From Coffea arabica (lineage: Eukaryota > Streptophyta > Magnoliopsida > Gentianales > Rubiaceae): 64,000 nt of DNA. The stretch is taken from the NCBI RefSeq assembly GCF_036785885.1, contig NC_092316.1, forward strand, positions 17,229,001 to 17,293,000, read 5' to 3'. A program made the translations under genes and the position numbers. Below are positions 1 through 10,735 of the stretch, in pieces. The first letter of the stretch is position 1. The number at the start of each line of letters is the position of its first letter. A model generated the notes under the pieces. The model was not told the origin of the DNA, did not search any database, and saw only the letters and a list, made by a program, of their open reading frames with translations.

Positions 1-410
1 GACAGATGATGACTCCATGAAAGGAGAATCAATACCCCAGATTGATATACAAAGCAATCATGAGTACTAGCAGCAGTGAAATAGACTTCAATTTTATGAA
101 GAACCAAGGTCTTGCTTTCACCATATCATTGTCAGTTCCATTAGACATACGACAACTATCAAGTGAGAAACCAGATCAAGGTTTTTGGTTCCTCTTTTTT
201 TCTTCAATAATCCCCTTGAATGATTTCTCAGTAATGGGTTCACCGATAGTTGGCACTGGGACTTTTTTCCGTAAAAATTATAATGAAGATGAGAAACCAA
301 AAAAAAATGAAGATATTTGAACAGGGAGAAAATGGGGGGTGTTAGTACTAAATCGTATCAGTAACAATTATAGATCTAAAGTAACAATTAGTTACAGATC
401 TAAAACTACC
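1..410. other. Intergenic, no gene recognised
   Basis: AT-rich sequence with no recognisable protein motif. The short open frames on both strands lack codon or motif support. No repeat boundaries were seen. Confidence 0.5.
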
Positions 411-469
411 TCATCTTTCCATGTGTGGATGATGTCTAAGAAATAGAGGTTTAAAATTTTCCAAAAAAA

Positions 470-740
470 TAAAAAGGAAATAAAGAAAAGTCAACTGGTA
501 ATTAAGGAAGCATTGTGCTAGAGCGGGGCTAGAGATGGATCTCCGGTGGCAGCAGCAAGAACACATTTGTTGAGATTGGTGACGACAACAACAAAGATTT
601 ATTGAGTGGGCAAGTAACTTGACTGGAATCGACCTCTTATCTAGGCAATCTTTGTGAAAGGCATTAGTGAACCTGGAAAGCTGCCTCACCTTGAGCTTCA
701 AATCTATGTGGTCTAGGCAAATGGTGCACATCTTCTGTGG
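470..740 (-). pseudogene. RING-H2 E3 ligase relic (XERICO-like)
   Basis: RING-H2 proteins of the XERICO type are small E3 ubiquitin ligases that bind two zinc ions through a C3H2C3 pattern. Seen here on the minus strand: the first pair CTICL near 717-731, then VRQLS, then FHKDCLD near 640-660. This matches the family order CxxCL...VRxL...FHxxCLD. The third zinc ligand (Cys before the histidines) and the first His are replaced, so the ring cannot form as written. The expected CPLC-type final pair appears only in another frame, as VTCPL near 604-618, and its second Cys is also lost. Upstream in frame there is a stop about 10 codons before the domain. I infer a decayed copy with at least one frameshift. 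No functional neighbour or transcript signal is visible. Confidence 0.5.
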
Positions 741-1045
741 AAGAATATCATCTTCTTAGTTCGATGATGGTGGTAATGATTCTGCTTCTTCTTCTTGTTC
801 TTCTTGTTGGAATTAATGGCAGAATCTCGTGGGTAGACAAGAATGCCCCTGCTAATTCCTCGTGCATCGCATGTGATGTTGCTTTCTGTCATTCTCAACT
901 GCTGGAATTGACGAAAGGACCAATATTTTGCACTTTTAATAGATCGGGGACCAAAATGTTACTTCTAATTGTTGGACGGCTAAAAGTTTGCCCGAATAAA
1001 AGTTTAAGGGCCATTGGGACTTTTTCCCCTTTGAATTTCACATAG

Positions 1046-2034
1046 GTGATACTCTATCTTTAACTTATCTTATATATCTTGTTGTACAAAGGTGAATGGT
1101 CATTGGTTGGTTAGAATTTATGTTGTTTGGGTATTATTACACAGAGGATGTATGGAAGGATAGGGATGGGATTGCTAGTGAAAAATCAAGATCTCTTGGG
1201 TTGATACATCTTGGATAAGAGAAACTGCTGGTGATGATCCTTTTTGTGTCAGCGTAAGCTGTATTGTAGCCTTATTAGCTGCAATCTCGCATTTTGTGCA
1301 TTGAAGGATGGTCTGTATGCATACACATGAAGCAGAATGGCATTATCCCTGAAGGTCTCCAACATTGTATTCTTATTCCATGACTGCAGTGCGAAAAAAA
1401 ATATGGGTACTTGAATATATTTGAGGATAAAGCAAAACCTGGTATGGTCTTTGGCTCTACTATGGATAGTGATATTTGAACTAATTGGTTGAGAATTGCA
1501 TCTCTCTCATCAAAATTTCAGTTTAATTAAGACGTGGTTGGATCTTTTATGAGACTAGAAATATGTTTGGTACAGCTAATCCTAAATCAAGTAACAAGAC
1601 TTGAAAAATCGTATATTGGTATATCATTTTTTCTTGCTATATCCAATTTGGACCAAAATTGTTGCTTCGGTCTCTTAGTTAGGACCAAAGCTATATCCAC
1701 TGTCCCGTTTGAAAATCCTTACTTGTATAAAAAATAATGAGTTCATCCAAATAGTTTAAACAGTTAGTACATGTATGTATTTGTGAAAGTATATTAGTGT
1801 GTAAAAATAATGAATTTCTAAAGAGTTTAAGAAGTGAGTGTGTGTTTATATCTGTGAAAGTGTTTTAGTGTGTGAAAAAAAAATTTTGTATGTAAAAAAT
1901 GTATTTGAGAGAATTTATGTATCAAAATCTTTAAATTAATATATTGGATCATATTTGGGTAATGGATTTGAGATGACCCAATATGACCCAACCCAAAATT
2001 AACCCAATCTAAAGTTGGATGGGTTGGGTATTAC
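1046..2034. other. Intergenic, AT-rich; repeats of ACCCAA/GGGT near right end
   Basis: No coding motif was recognised. Between about 1970 and 2030 there are several ACCCAA / TGGGTT words. Similar words occur just right of the adjacent Harbinger element (3030-3055), so that element may be nested in an older repeat. The boundaries of the older repeat were not resolved. Confidence 0.4.
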
Positions 2035-2037
2035 TTA

Positions 2038-2996
2038 GTGCCTGTTTGATAACATAAAAAAGTGCTGAAACTGAATTCATTCAGACATTCAGATGTTGTG
2101 GGTGTTTGATAAATAAAAATTCACCTGCTGAACTTATTAAGTGGTGCTGAATTTATATGTATTTTTTTCAGCACAAGAATCGTAGCTGAATGCTTAATTT
2201 GATAAGAATCAAGAGATTTACTTCAACTACTTTATCTTATCTACCAAATATATCTCTGTTTGTTAATTACATTCAAAATTCTTATCTAATTAAACAACCT
2301 AATATTCCCTATTCAAAATCCTTATCTAATTAAACAAAACAACCTGATATTCTCTATTCAAATTTTTTTTTTTAACAATAGCATTTTTTTGCAGTAATTT
2401 TCATCTACAAACATTTATATTTTGATATATATATTTTTTTGTGCAGATAAATATTATTTATGTGATGCAGCTTATCCACACACACGTGGCTTTATGATAC
2501 CATATCGAAATATTAGATATTGGTTGTCTGATTTTCGAAATGCTTTTCGTCCAAGATCAAAAGAAGAACGCTTTAACCAAGCACATGCAAGATTGAGAAA
2601 TGTAGTTGAACATGCTTTTAGAGTATTAAAAGCTCGTTTTCCAATTTTCAAAATGATGAAACCATACCCTTTTCCCATACAAAGAAACATTGTCATTGTA
2701 TGCATTGCTCTTCACAATCATTGTCATTTTCATACCTAACAATTTTAAGTTAATTAAATAATAGGTTCTATTTTCTTTTTGGATTAAAAGATAGAAGGGC
2801 AAAATTGTACAATTTAGCTTATTAAGCATTAAGTTATGAATATTTATCAAACAGTATAAATAGATTCAGCATTAAGATTCAGACATTCATATATCTCAGA
2901 CATTCATATATCTCTTTTCAGTGTTTAAAATTCAGCAAATTAATTATTTCAGTATTCAGAATTCAGAATTTAGATTCAATGTTATCAAACGGAGCC
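2038..2996. mobile_element. PIF/Harbinger DNA transposon, internally deleted, with TTA target duplication
   Basis: Element of 959 bp bounded by imperfect inverted termini: GTGCCTGTTTGATAACAT on the left, and on the right the reverse complement of GGCTCCGTTTGATAACAT. It is flanked by TTA on both sides (2035-2037 and 2997-2999). A 3-bp TTA/TAA duplication is the signature of PIF/Harbinger elements. The interior holds only the C-terminal part of a DDE_Tnp_4 transposase (separate entry), so the copy is non-autonomous. Repeated TTCAGACATTCA words near both ends are probable subterminal transposase-binding repeats. Confidence 0.85.
2448..2739 (+). pseudogene. Harbinger (DDE_Tnp_4 / HARBI1-like) transposase, C-terminal fragment
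   Basis: PIF/Harbinger transposases cut and paste their element through a DDE nuclease. The fragment reads through about 95 residues and contains the family's late landmarks in order: YYLCDAAYPHTRGF (the third-strand region with its Asp), PYRNIRYWLSDF, RNVVEHAFRVLKARFPI (with the last catalytic Glu), then IVIVCIALHNHC. The N-terminal half, including the first catalytic Asp and the partner Myb-like ORF2, is absent. Sequence upstream of about 2448 is AT-rich and unrelated, and may include a retained 3' splice site ending in GTGCAG just before the homology. It lies inside the TIRs of the 2038-2996 element. I infer a deletion derivative that cannot make active transposase. Confidence 0.85.
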
Positions 2997-3172
2997 TTAT
3001 TGGATAGAGGATCTCGTCTCCTATATCAACACACCCAAAACCCACCCAACCCATCTAATTTTCCGATATACATGGTAGAATTGAACCAAAATTCAAGTAT
3101 TTGTAAAGACCGTTGAATCAATGTGGCCGGAAAGAAAATACAAATGGAGTTACAAGAGATGGACCCTATATA

Positions 3173-3668
3173 TCACTTTTTCTAGGAAATCAACATCAAG
3201 CAACTCAAGCTATGGGCCAATTGAGGAACGTCAGAAACCATGATTTCATGGCCAGGTTTTTGCATCAACATCAAACAACTCAAGCTATGGCCCAATTGAA
3301 GAACATCAGAAACATGATTTCATGGCCAGGCTTTTGCACAGGTAACCCAAGCAACCCCGGCTTAGTCAATTTGTACCAAAATATGATAACAACTGATATT
3401 AAAGGACCTAAGATCAGCCAACCAATCAATTTGATAAAGACTTCATGCACAATTTCTTTGACAAGTGTGCAATAATCTCAGTCATAAGTGAACTCTCACA
3501 CAATCTAAAGGATTACTAATATTCACATTCCAATGATTATAACTAAAATCCAAATCGATCAACTTGCTTACATAAAACTTCACCAAAGGAAAATTAAAAA
3601 AAAAAATGTTTGGTCCAAATTAACTTTAGCCAAAACCAGATAATAGTTAAACAGCTTTAGAAAAGACA
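3173..3668 (+). repeat. Displaced copy of the PUB gene 3' flank
   Basis: This stretch matches 12362-12812, directly 3' of the PUB coding region, over nearly its whole length and in the same orientation. Shared landmarks include TTTTTCTAG then AAATCAACATCAA, CAATTTGTACCAAAATATGA, CCATGCACAATTT or its close variant, and TTTGGTCCAAAT. The match stops about 50 bp short of the PUB stop codon, so no PUB coding sequence was copied. The local open frame (3113-3475) is carried by this non-coding repeat and is not a gene. Confidence 0.8.
3191..3339 (+). repeat. Two-unit tandem repeat, about 75 bp per unit
   Basis: Unit 1 (3191-3265) and unit 2 (3266-3339) both run from CAACATCAA through CAACTCAAGCTATGG to TTTCATGGCCAGG. 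The homologous segment at 12.36-12.45 kb carries only one unit, so the tandem arose in this copy. Confidence 0.85.
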
Positions 3669-4100
3669 TGATTTTATAATTTATTTTGTATTTTTTAAAA
3701 TAAAAATGATTAAGAATTATAATTTGTACATGCATTATTGAGCACTTTTATATGCGAACTATAAATTTGGCATGTCTATCAATCAATTTCATTTGGTCAA
3801 AAGTGATTATCTTACACTTATTCTACATTTTTTAGAGTTTGTATAATTTTTTGATGATTGTTGTATAATTTTTCTATATTCTTTACCCAATTTCATGAAT
3901 TTTTTCCTTCATGTCAAAAAAATTTTATTAGATTTTATAAAATACTAAAGATAAATTTCATCAAAATTCAACATAGTGAGGACTACATTTGTTTGTGCGG
4001 AAATATTGAGAAACAATTTAGTGCATATTGTTGGATTTTGAGGACTAAAAGTACATTTTTTTCATATCAAAGAGAGCTACTACCTCCTTTTACATATACA

Positions 4101-6285
4101 CTAGATATTTTGCCCTGACGCAAAGCGTCAGGTAGGTAGGAAAGAATTGTTTAGTTGCTAAGAAAAGGAAGTAGACAAAGGTGAAGCTTTGGCGGTGGTT
4201 TGCATTGGTGTTAGCCAGGTGTTGCCTGTGTGGTTTTGTAGTATCTGGTTTGTAGTAGACCGACGTTTCCTACGCAATGATGATTGACCAATACTTACAT
4301 TAGTTGTTGAAACCTCGTTAGCACCATTAGCAATAGATGCAGATACATTTTGTTCATTTTCCTGCAAAATAACAAAAGCATAGTTAAAGATTATGAATTT
4401 GGTATGATTAAATAAGTGAATTTGAGTTGTAATAGATAACAGCTAACATCTTATCAACTGGTTAGTTTTAGCAAAGTACATGCTTAGAGGAAACCACCGT
4501 TAACATAAATAATTTAACATTTATTGCAAAGCATTTAAACAACAATTTATATTCCACAAGACATGCTTAAAACAAGCACAAACATACAGCTGGAAATTGC
4601 TCTGCATTATTCTCTGTAGATGGCAGTGATGAGCCTGAGCTTAACAAAGATTGAGCGATAGCCATATTTGGCTGCTTCATAGTATTTGGTTCACGTATAT
4701 TAAAAGCCGTGACAGCTAGTGTACACACTCCTAATGGCGCATCATTCTTTGTCGCACGTTGAGCAGTAGCACGGCGCTCGCGTTTCCTTCGATTTTTCTC
4801 AGCACGAGCCTCTTCCAAACTTCCATATACTCTATTCCGACCCATTCTCAAAGTATGCGAATTTCCAAGAAAACTTTTCAAGTCATTTCTAAAGCTTCCA
4901 ACGAAAACTAAAAAGAAGAAGAAAGCTAAAAGAGAAGAAAGAAGAAAGGTTCCAGCAAAGCCAACTAAACAGTGAATCACTTCAAAAGCAAAACAAAATT
5001 TTTCAAGTCATTTCTGAAGGCGCCAAAGAAAACTAAGAAGAAGAAGATAGTTAAAAGAGAAGAAAGAAAACTACTGACCGCCCACCGCCCACTAACCAGC
5101 AGAAATTATTAACTTCCCAAAGACCAAGCAGAACTGGAGCCCGCATGGCAAGAGACCAAGCCTTGTCTGCATCAACGCGTCGCCAAGCTGGGCCTTGTCT
5201 GCATCAAGCTTCAGTCTGCGATTATTGCCAAAACATTAATCCTCCACAGGAAAAGACTTTGTATGAGTTCTGAAGTATTTCAACCGAAGTACAACTTTCA
5301 TGCTTCTTTTTTGCAGAAACCAAAGAGATGCAAAAAATTCTACGAATTATGCTGAAATAAAATTTGCAACTAAGAATAATCCATAAATTTGAAATGCATA
5401 TCCAGAAAACCTTCCCAACTTGAGCAATTAGGAAATACGTTTCGGAAATTCGTTTGCTTTGTCATTTTTACAAATACGTTTTGGGCATTAGAGAAAACCG
5501 AACTTTTTCTTTTAAATTTATTTCTAACCTGTCCGAACTCACAACCAATGTTTCAGCAACACAAAAATTAAGAGAACCCAACAAATAAGCTACCATTATT
5601 GGAGCACAAACAAGAAAGTAAGGTCATGAAAAGCATTTAAAATTGGAGCACAAAATTTGAATTTCAGATAATGACAATACGGCGATAGCGATGGCGATGG
5701 TGATAGCGGTGGTGGGCTGAAAAAAACCAAAAAAAAAAAAAACCAAAGAAACTTCACCGTGCTTTTCTGATGAAGAAATTCAGCCACGACAATAGTGGTG
5801 GCGAAGTCTGGTCGGCAAACAATAACTCCTCCCTATTCCTGGAATTTCCTGTTTAGTTCTGACTTTGGATTTGCTTTTCTTTTCTTTTTTCCTCGATTTC
5901 TTCTGTTTATTTAGGTGGATGATTGTGAAGATTGTGAAGGGGGATTTTGTATAGGAAGAGATGTTGATTAATGATTCTAGGGAATGAATGTCTGAAATGT
6001 CTGAGACGAGAGTGAGTTTTGTCTGGTAAAGGAAGCCACGCGGACAGCAGCCACCGCCCACTCAGCAGTGGAGCCAAAGCAACTACAATTATACCATGAT
6101 ACAAGAGGCCCACGCGTCTGAAGTGAAGTATAGAAGAGGGCCACGCGGACAGAAGCGAATTTCCAACAAAACCGCTGCCATCCATCACCAAAAGACCAAA
6201 ATGCCCCTCAAAGTCACAAAAATAACGATATAACCGGTCCATTTCACACTGTTCACAAGCGGATTCTCGCTTTATATATGTAAGA
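4101..6285 (-). mobile_element. Non-autonomous Helitron with both termini
   Basis: Helitrons transpose by a rolling-circle-like mechanism. They begin with TC, end in CTRR preceded by a short hairpin, and insert between A and T. Read on the minus strand, this element starts TCTTACATATATAAAGCG at 6285, followed by an AGAATCCGC...GTGAACAGTG block typical of plant Helitron 5' ends. It ends CTAG at 4104-4101. Ten bases inside the 3' end is a perfect 8-bp stem (plus strand 4114-4121 and 4125-4132, loop AAA). The flanks are A at the 5' side and T at the 3' side, as expected. Length is 2,185 bp. No Rep or helicase motif is present, so mobility would depend on an autonomous relative. Confidence 0.85.
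4158..4845 (-). CDS. Possible two-exon ORF of 153 aa carried by the Helitron
   Basis: Function not recognised. Exon 1 would run 4845-4588 from an ATG (product begins MGRNRVYGSLEEARAEKNRR). Exon 2 would run 4361-4158 to a TGA. The intron 4587-4362 has a GTATGTTTGT donor and a pyrimidine-rich TTTTGTTATTTTGCAG acceptor, and phase 0 is kept. Residues 10-35 are very rich in Arg, Lys, Glu and Ala (ARAEKNRRKRERRATAQR). That resembles the basic N-terminal stretches of some Helitron and nuclear proteins, but is not diagnostic. The rest is low-complexity Ser/Thr/Asn-rich with a second basic patch (LRRKRRS), suggesting a nuclear localisation signal. It could be the N-terminal remnant of a Helitron-encoded protein, a captured host exon pair, or chance. 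Neither expression nor conservation can be judged from sequence. Confidence 0.35.
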
Positions 6286-7121
6286 TTTCTTAATTCATTT
6301 CATTATCGTAATATTAGTGCATATTCAATATTCAATATCCTTGTGATTCTTGTATTGGTGTAAATACTTGTTTAACTTTTATACTTGTAATTTTTATGCT
6401 TCTACTATTTTTTGTACTATGAAAAATAAATTTACGGTCTTGACCAACATAGTGAATTCTATAATTTGTACATCCCCTCAATTGATTTTGATTCAATTGA
6501 TTGGATCTACATTTTTAATCGCAACTTACTATTTCTTAGGTGTCCTTTTCTTGAAGACTATATATATTAAGAGGTTCCTTAAGTGAATTGTTCAGTATCA
6601 TTAACTTAATGTTTTTTTATAACTATATTTCATATCAAAAATAAATAATTATACTATATTTGTAACATCAATTGGATTACTCGCTCTTAACCAATTAATT
6701 CTGTTTAATTAACCATAGTTTAAATAAGGTTGCGCATAGTTTAGCAAGTTTTGCTAGAACATCCAACTTATTTGAATCTCTTTGAAACTCCCCCCGGCTT
6801 TTGTCAAACAGTTGGTACTGGATGATTTCCAGCAATTGTTGATTAATACAACCTTTAACTTTCAAAAAAATTAATCATCTTGGTTTCAAAACTTTGGTGC
6901 AAAAAATCTTATAGACGATCATTCTAAAGATACAACAATTATCTTGATCGTGCGCACTCATGAATAAAGGCTTAGGCATACTTCAAAATTACTTGATGCA
7001 AAAGAAGAAGAAAAGGAAGAGAAGGCAAAGATCAACTTGAAAATCATAAGTGTCTTGAACCTTGTAACTTCTCTTCGTAGGCAAATAACAACTCAAAGTG
7101 GAGCAACTTTAGGACGAAAAT
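6286..7121. other. Intergenic, no gene recognised
   Basis: AT-rich. No coding motif, repeat boundary or RNA gene was seen between the Helitron and the small Tourist-like MITE. Confidence 0.5.
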
Positions 7122-7124
7122 TAA

Positions 7125-7271
7125 GGTTGTGTTTGGATTGCATTTTCTGTCATTTTTCATGAAAAAATTACTGTAGTGATTTGATATATGTGAGGGAAAA
7201 AGGTGATAGGGAAATGTGATGACGGAAAACGATAATATTTTCCGACGGAAACAAGCAATCCAAACAAGGCC
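7125..7271. mobile_element. Tourist-like MITE, TAA target duplication
   Basis: 147-bp element with inverted ends GGTTGTGTTTGGATTGC and, on the opposite strand, GGCCTTGTTTGGATTGC. It is flanked on both sides by TAA (7122-7124, 7272-7274). The 3-bp TAA duplication and small size fit a Tourist/Harbinger-type MITE. No coding capacity. Confidence 0.75.
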
Positions 7272-7354
7272 TAAATTTGAAAAAAAAAATACTGTATATA
7301 TCACAACTCACAAGCATGATTGCTCCAAAAAAAAAGAAAAAGAAAAATAAATCA

Positions 7355-7800
7355 ATCACACGCAGGCATGCTTATCAGGTCTAATCGGCCATCTATTGTT
7401 GTCCAACCCGGTCACTCTTCCCAATTGAAAAGTGCGTGTCCTTTACGCAATCAATGTTGGGCAAGAAGTCTCTTTCTTTTTGATAAAAAGAAAAATTTTT
7501 ATTAACTAAAAATTGTTAGAATTCGTCCAATACGATTTATTTAACAAATTTGGGTAGAAATTTCTATAGGGATTCCATAAGATTAAAAATTTTTGCATAA
7601 AAATCTAATTCATGTGCTATTTTATTCACAAGATGTCTTAAGATCGAAGCAAAAATATTTAGAAAGAAATCAAAACTTCACCGGAGAAATGCAATTTTGG
7701 TCTTCAAAGTGTGGCTTATGTGTGAAATTAGTCCCTAATATTTCGATCAAAACAAATTTAGTCTCCAAAACTATTAATTTTAAGCATATTTAGGGCAATT
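7355..7800 (+). repeat. Local duplication, unit 1 (empty hAT site)
   Basis: Paralogous to 7855-8650. Shared blocks include GGTCTAATCGGCCA, TTGTCCAACCC, CTTCCCAATT, TTTAGTCTCCAA and GGCAATTGAC or close variants. This unit reads through CTATTGTTGTCC uninterrupted, so it preserves the empty site for the hAT MITE inserted in unit 2. It has an extra AT-rich block around 7480-7600. No coding content was recognised. Confidence 0.75.
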
Positions 7801-7854
7801 GACTAGAAATCAACAATGATTAAAATTTGCTCCAATAGAAAAAAAGGGAAAAAA

Positions 7855-8650
7855 AAACACGCATGCATCCTATCTGGTCTAATCGGCCACCTATTGTAGG
7901 GCTGCAAACGAATCGAGCCGCTCGCGAGCGGCTCGAGTCGAGCTCGAGTCGAGCTCGAGCCAGCTCGAGTCAAACTCGAGCTCAGAATATTAAGCTCGTT
8001 AGCTCGCGAGCCGGCTCGCGAGCTTGAGTATATATATTTATATATATTTTTTATTTTTATTTAATAATAAAATTACGTATATTATATATAAATATATTTT
8101 AATTTTTTATTTTCATAGTGAAATTACCTATATATCCTTAATATTTTATTATTTATTCAGAAAAAAATATTATTTTTTTTATTTTTTTAAAAATAAAATA
8201 ATTTTTTTTTATTTTTTTCGAGCTCGAGCTCGACTCGACTTGATTCGAGTCGAACTCGAGCTCGAAAATTGCCAGCTCGTCGAGCTCGAGTTCGAGCTCG
8301 AGCTTGGTAAAATTTAATCGAGACTCGGCTCGATTAGCTCAAACCTCGACTCGACTCGGCTCGTTTGCAGCCCTAACCTATTGTTGTCCAACCCCATTAC
8401 GCTTCCCAATTATAAGGTGTGTATCCTTTACACAAGCATTGTCGCGCTAGATTCCTTAATATCGGAGCAAAACATTTAGAGAGAAAACAAAAACTTTGAA
8501 GGAAGAAATGTAGTTTTAGTCTCCAATATTTGGCTTATGTGTCAAAATGATCCCTAATATTTTGATTAAAATAAATTTGGTCTCTAAAATTTTGAATTTT
8601 AGACACATTTAGAACAATTGACCGGAAATCAATAATAACTAATAGTCAAA
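7855..8650 (+). repeat. Local duplication, unit 2 (occupied by a hAT MITE)
   Basis: Second copy of the 7355-7800 unit, interrupted at 7897-8375 by a hAT MITE. Removing the MITE and one target duplication restores collinearity with unit 1. Its right part (about 8510-8660) also occurs inverted at about 9530-9690. Confidence 0.75.
7897..8375. mobile_element. hAT MITE with CTCGAG-palindrome subterminal arrays (copy 1)
   Basis: 479-bp element with perfect inverted ends TAGGGCTGCAAACGA and an exact 8-bp target duplication ACCTATTG (7889-7896, 8376-8383), diagnostic of hAT. Both subterminal regions are dense arrays of GAGCTCGAG / CTCGACTCG words around an AT-rich core. No transposase. The open frame crossing its core is low-complexity and not a gene. 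Confidence 0.93.
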
Positions 8651-9520
8651 ATCAAATTGCCATTGATCAACAACTTTGACTTTACACTCAGAATAAGAAA
8701 AGAAACAAAGTCAATTTTAAGTTTATATAGACATAACAATACACACTTGATATACAAAACAAAAATTAGTATAAAAAAAGAAAAAGAATTATAGTTTAAT
8801 ATGCAATTGTATTAATTATTGCTACACTAGTTCTTGCATGACTAGTACACAAAAGCTGAAAATGGTTTTATTTAATAATTGTGCTTATCAAAACCAGTGA
8901 ACCTAAGTATCAAATGAAGTGTTTTTCATAATTTTTGGAAAAATTTCTTTATTTTTTTTTCCTCCCTATTAAATCCGAGTTCAATAGTGTAGCTTTAAGA
9001 TATTTATGTTACTATTTATTTACCTTGGTAATGTTGGTGAATGATTCAAATAATTCTATGAAATGCCAAATTCATCGGAAACTCAATTTATAACCTATTG
9101 AAATTAGAAAAGGAAAAACGAACAATATAACTTACATATAATACATGATCTTTATATTTTAAGGGATATTTAGTTGAGTGTTTAATTGTTACTACATATG
9201 AAAAATAGTATAATTCATTATTAATTAATTCATCATAGTGCAAAATAATACATTCATTCATTACACCAAATCTAAGATTAGCTATGTGAAAGACAAGAAA
9301 TCTACGAGAAATTAATGGGATGAATAAATGACATAAAATTTATATAAAAAAAAAGAAAATAAAGAAGTTTACTTTAACTTCTCCCATTTTTCAACACAAT
9401 TCCAATCCAATTTGTACGTCTTTTCATTCTAAAACCATCAATATCACTATCAAAAACCTAAGCGAATATAATGATTCAAATTTAAAACATCAGGAATAAA
9501 AGTGTAAAATCAAAAAGCTA
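8651..9520. other. Intergenic, AT-rich, no gene recognised
   Basis: Lies between the two inverted copies of the 'TTTAGTCCCTAATATT' repeat. No protein motif, TIR or RNA signature was seen inside it. Confidence 0.45.
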
Positions 9521-9524
9521 TTAA

Positions 9525-9695
9525 TAATTTGACATTGAATGTTAGTCATCATTGATTTTATGTCAATTGTCCTAAATGTGCATAATATTTGAAATTTTTG
9601 GAACCAAATTTGTTTTAGTTGAAACATTAGAAATCAGTTTAACATACGTGCCGAATATTAGGGACTAAACCTGCGTTAATTCCAAAATTCAAATA
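9525..9695 (-). repeat. Inverted copy of the 8.51-8.66 kb repeat
   Basis: Read on the minus strand it shares, in order, TTTAGTCCCTAATATT, AACTAAAACAAATTTGG, ACATTTAGGACAATTGAC and ATCAATGATGACTAA (each with a few differences) with the right part of duplication unit 2. The two copies face each other about 0.9 kb apart. They could be the inverted ends of an old element or two independent insertions. Confidence 0.65.
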
Positions 9696-9951
9696 CTACA
9701 TTAAAAATAGAATTTTTATGAGATACTCCGGCACAAAATATTTCTCAAGAACTAAGAATGATGGCACCAGGCACCTGATGGACCGGTTCTGCCCTTTCGC
9801 CATCAATATAGCTTACCATGTAAGACTGTCGCTATAAATTTGTCAAGGCTGCAATAGTAGTAAACTTATGAAATTGCAGAAACAAACAAAAACTTAAGTA
9901 TTATTAAAGGCCATTGCATCATGGCCCGCAAATAAAATATATAGAAGCAAA

Positions 9952-10735
9952 GGGATAATTTGGGAAACCTCCCTTGAGGTTTTTGATAATTTTGTCCAGT
10001 TCTTTGAGGTTTCAAAAATTACACATACCTCCCTTCATGTTACCATTTTGGTAACGAAAACTATCCAGTGATCAAATTTTTGAATGAATAACCCAAAATA
10101 TTCTCATAAAATTATGAAATACATTTTAATTTTTCATAAAATTCTTAAAAAATTTTGAAACATGTACAACATTGCAAACTCACATCCAACCCTTACCTCT
10201 ACTTTTCTAAACCTTCCATATTCCCACATCCCAAATCAATACCACTATCTCCATGACCACTACCACCACCATTATTCCCTAAATTCTAAAATCTCAATAT
10301 AAATGAAAGAAAAAAAAATTAGTAGTATTAAATTCAAAAATATTCACCAACTGTATTAATATAACACTTTTATCCTTCAATGTTGGAGTACTAACACCAA
10401 TCCTATCCTTCTTAAACCCTAAACCCATGTCTTCTTTTACTCATCTCTAAATCCTCCAAGTAAACTAAAATTAACTTGTAATATGTTTAAAATTATGTTT
10501 ATGGTATAACTGGTTAATTTGTGAGTGAACCTTATTTGTGTTTGCGTTTAATGCCCAATTGTGTGAAATTCATGCACATGCAAAAGATTAGGAACAGAAT
10601 ATTTATTTGCATGAAAAAACATTGATATGTTAAGGTTACTATGGTCATTTTAGTGAGGTAAGTGTAATATTGAAAATCTCGAGAGTAATAGGTAAAATTA
10701 TCAAAAATCTCAAGGGAGGTTTCTGAAATTATCCC
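9952..10735. mobile_element. MULE-like non-autonomous element with long degenerate TIRs
   Basis: 784-bp element beginning GGGATAATTTGGGAAACC and ending in the reverse complement of GGGATAATTTCAGAAACC. The inverted similarity continues for roughly 85 bp or more (CTCCCTTGAGGTTTTTGATA on the left, nearly the same on the right). The flanking 9-mers AGAAGCAAA and TAGAGTAAA agree at 6 of 9 positions, compatible with an eroded 9-bp Mutator-type duplication but not proof. No transposase motif. Confidence 0.65.

Noticed and set aside
7915..8360. CTCGAG-type short repeats as a possible CRISPR-like or satellite array
   Set aside because: Units are overlapping palindromes without unique spacers, confined within hAT TIRs with 8-bp duplications, so they are subterminal transposon repeats in a plant genome.
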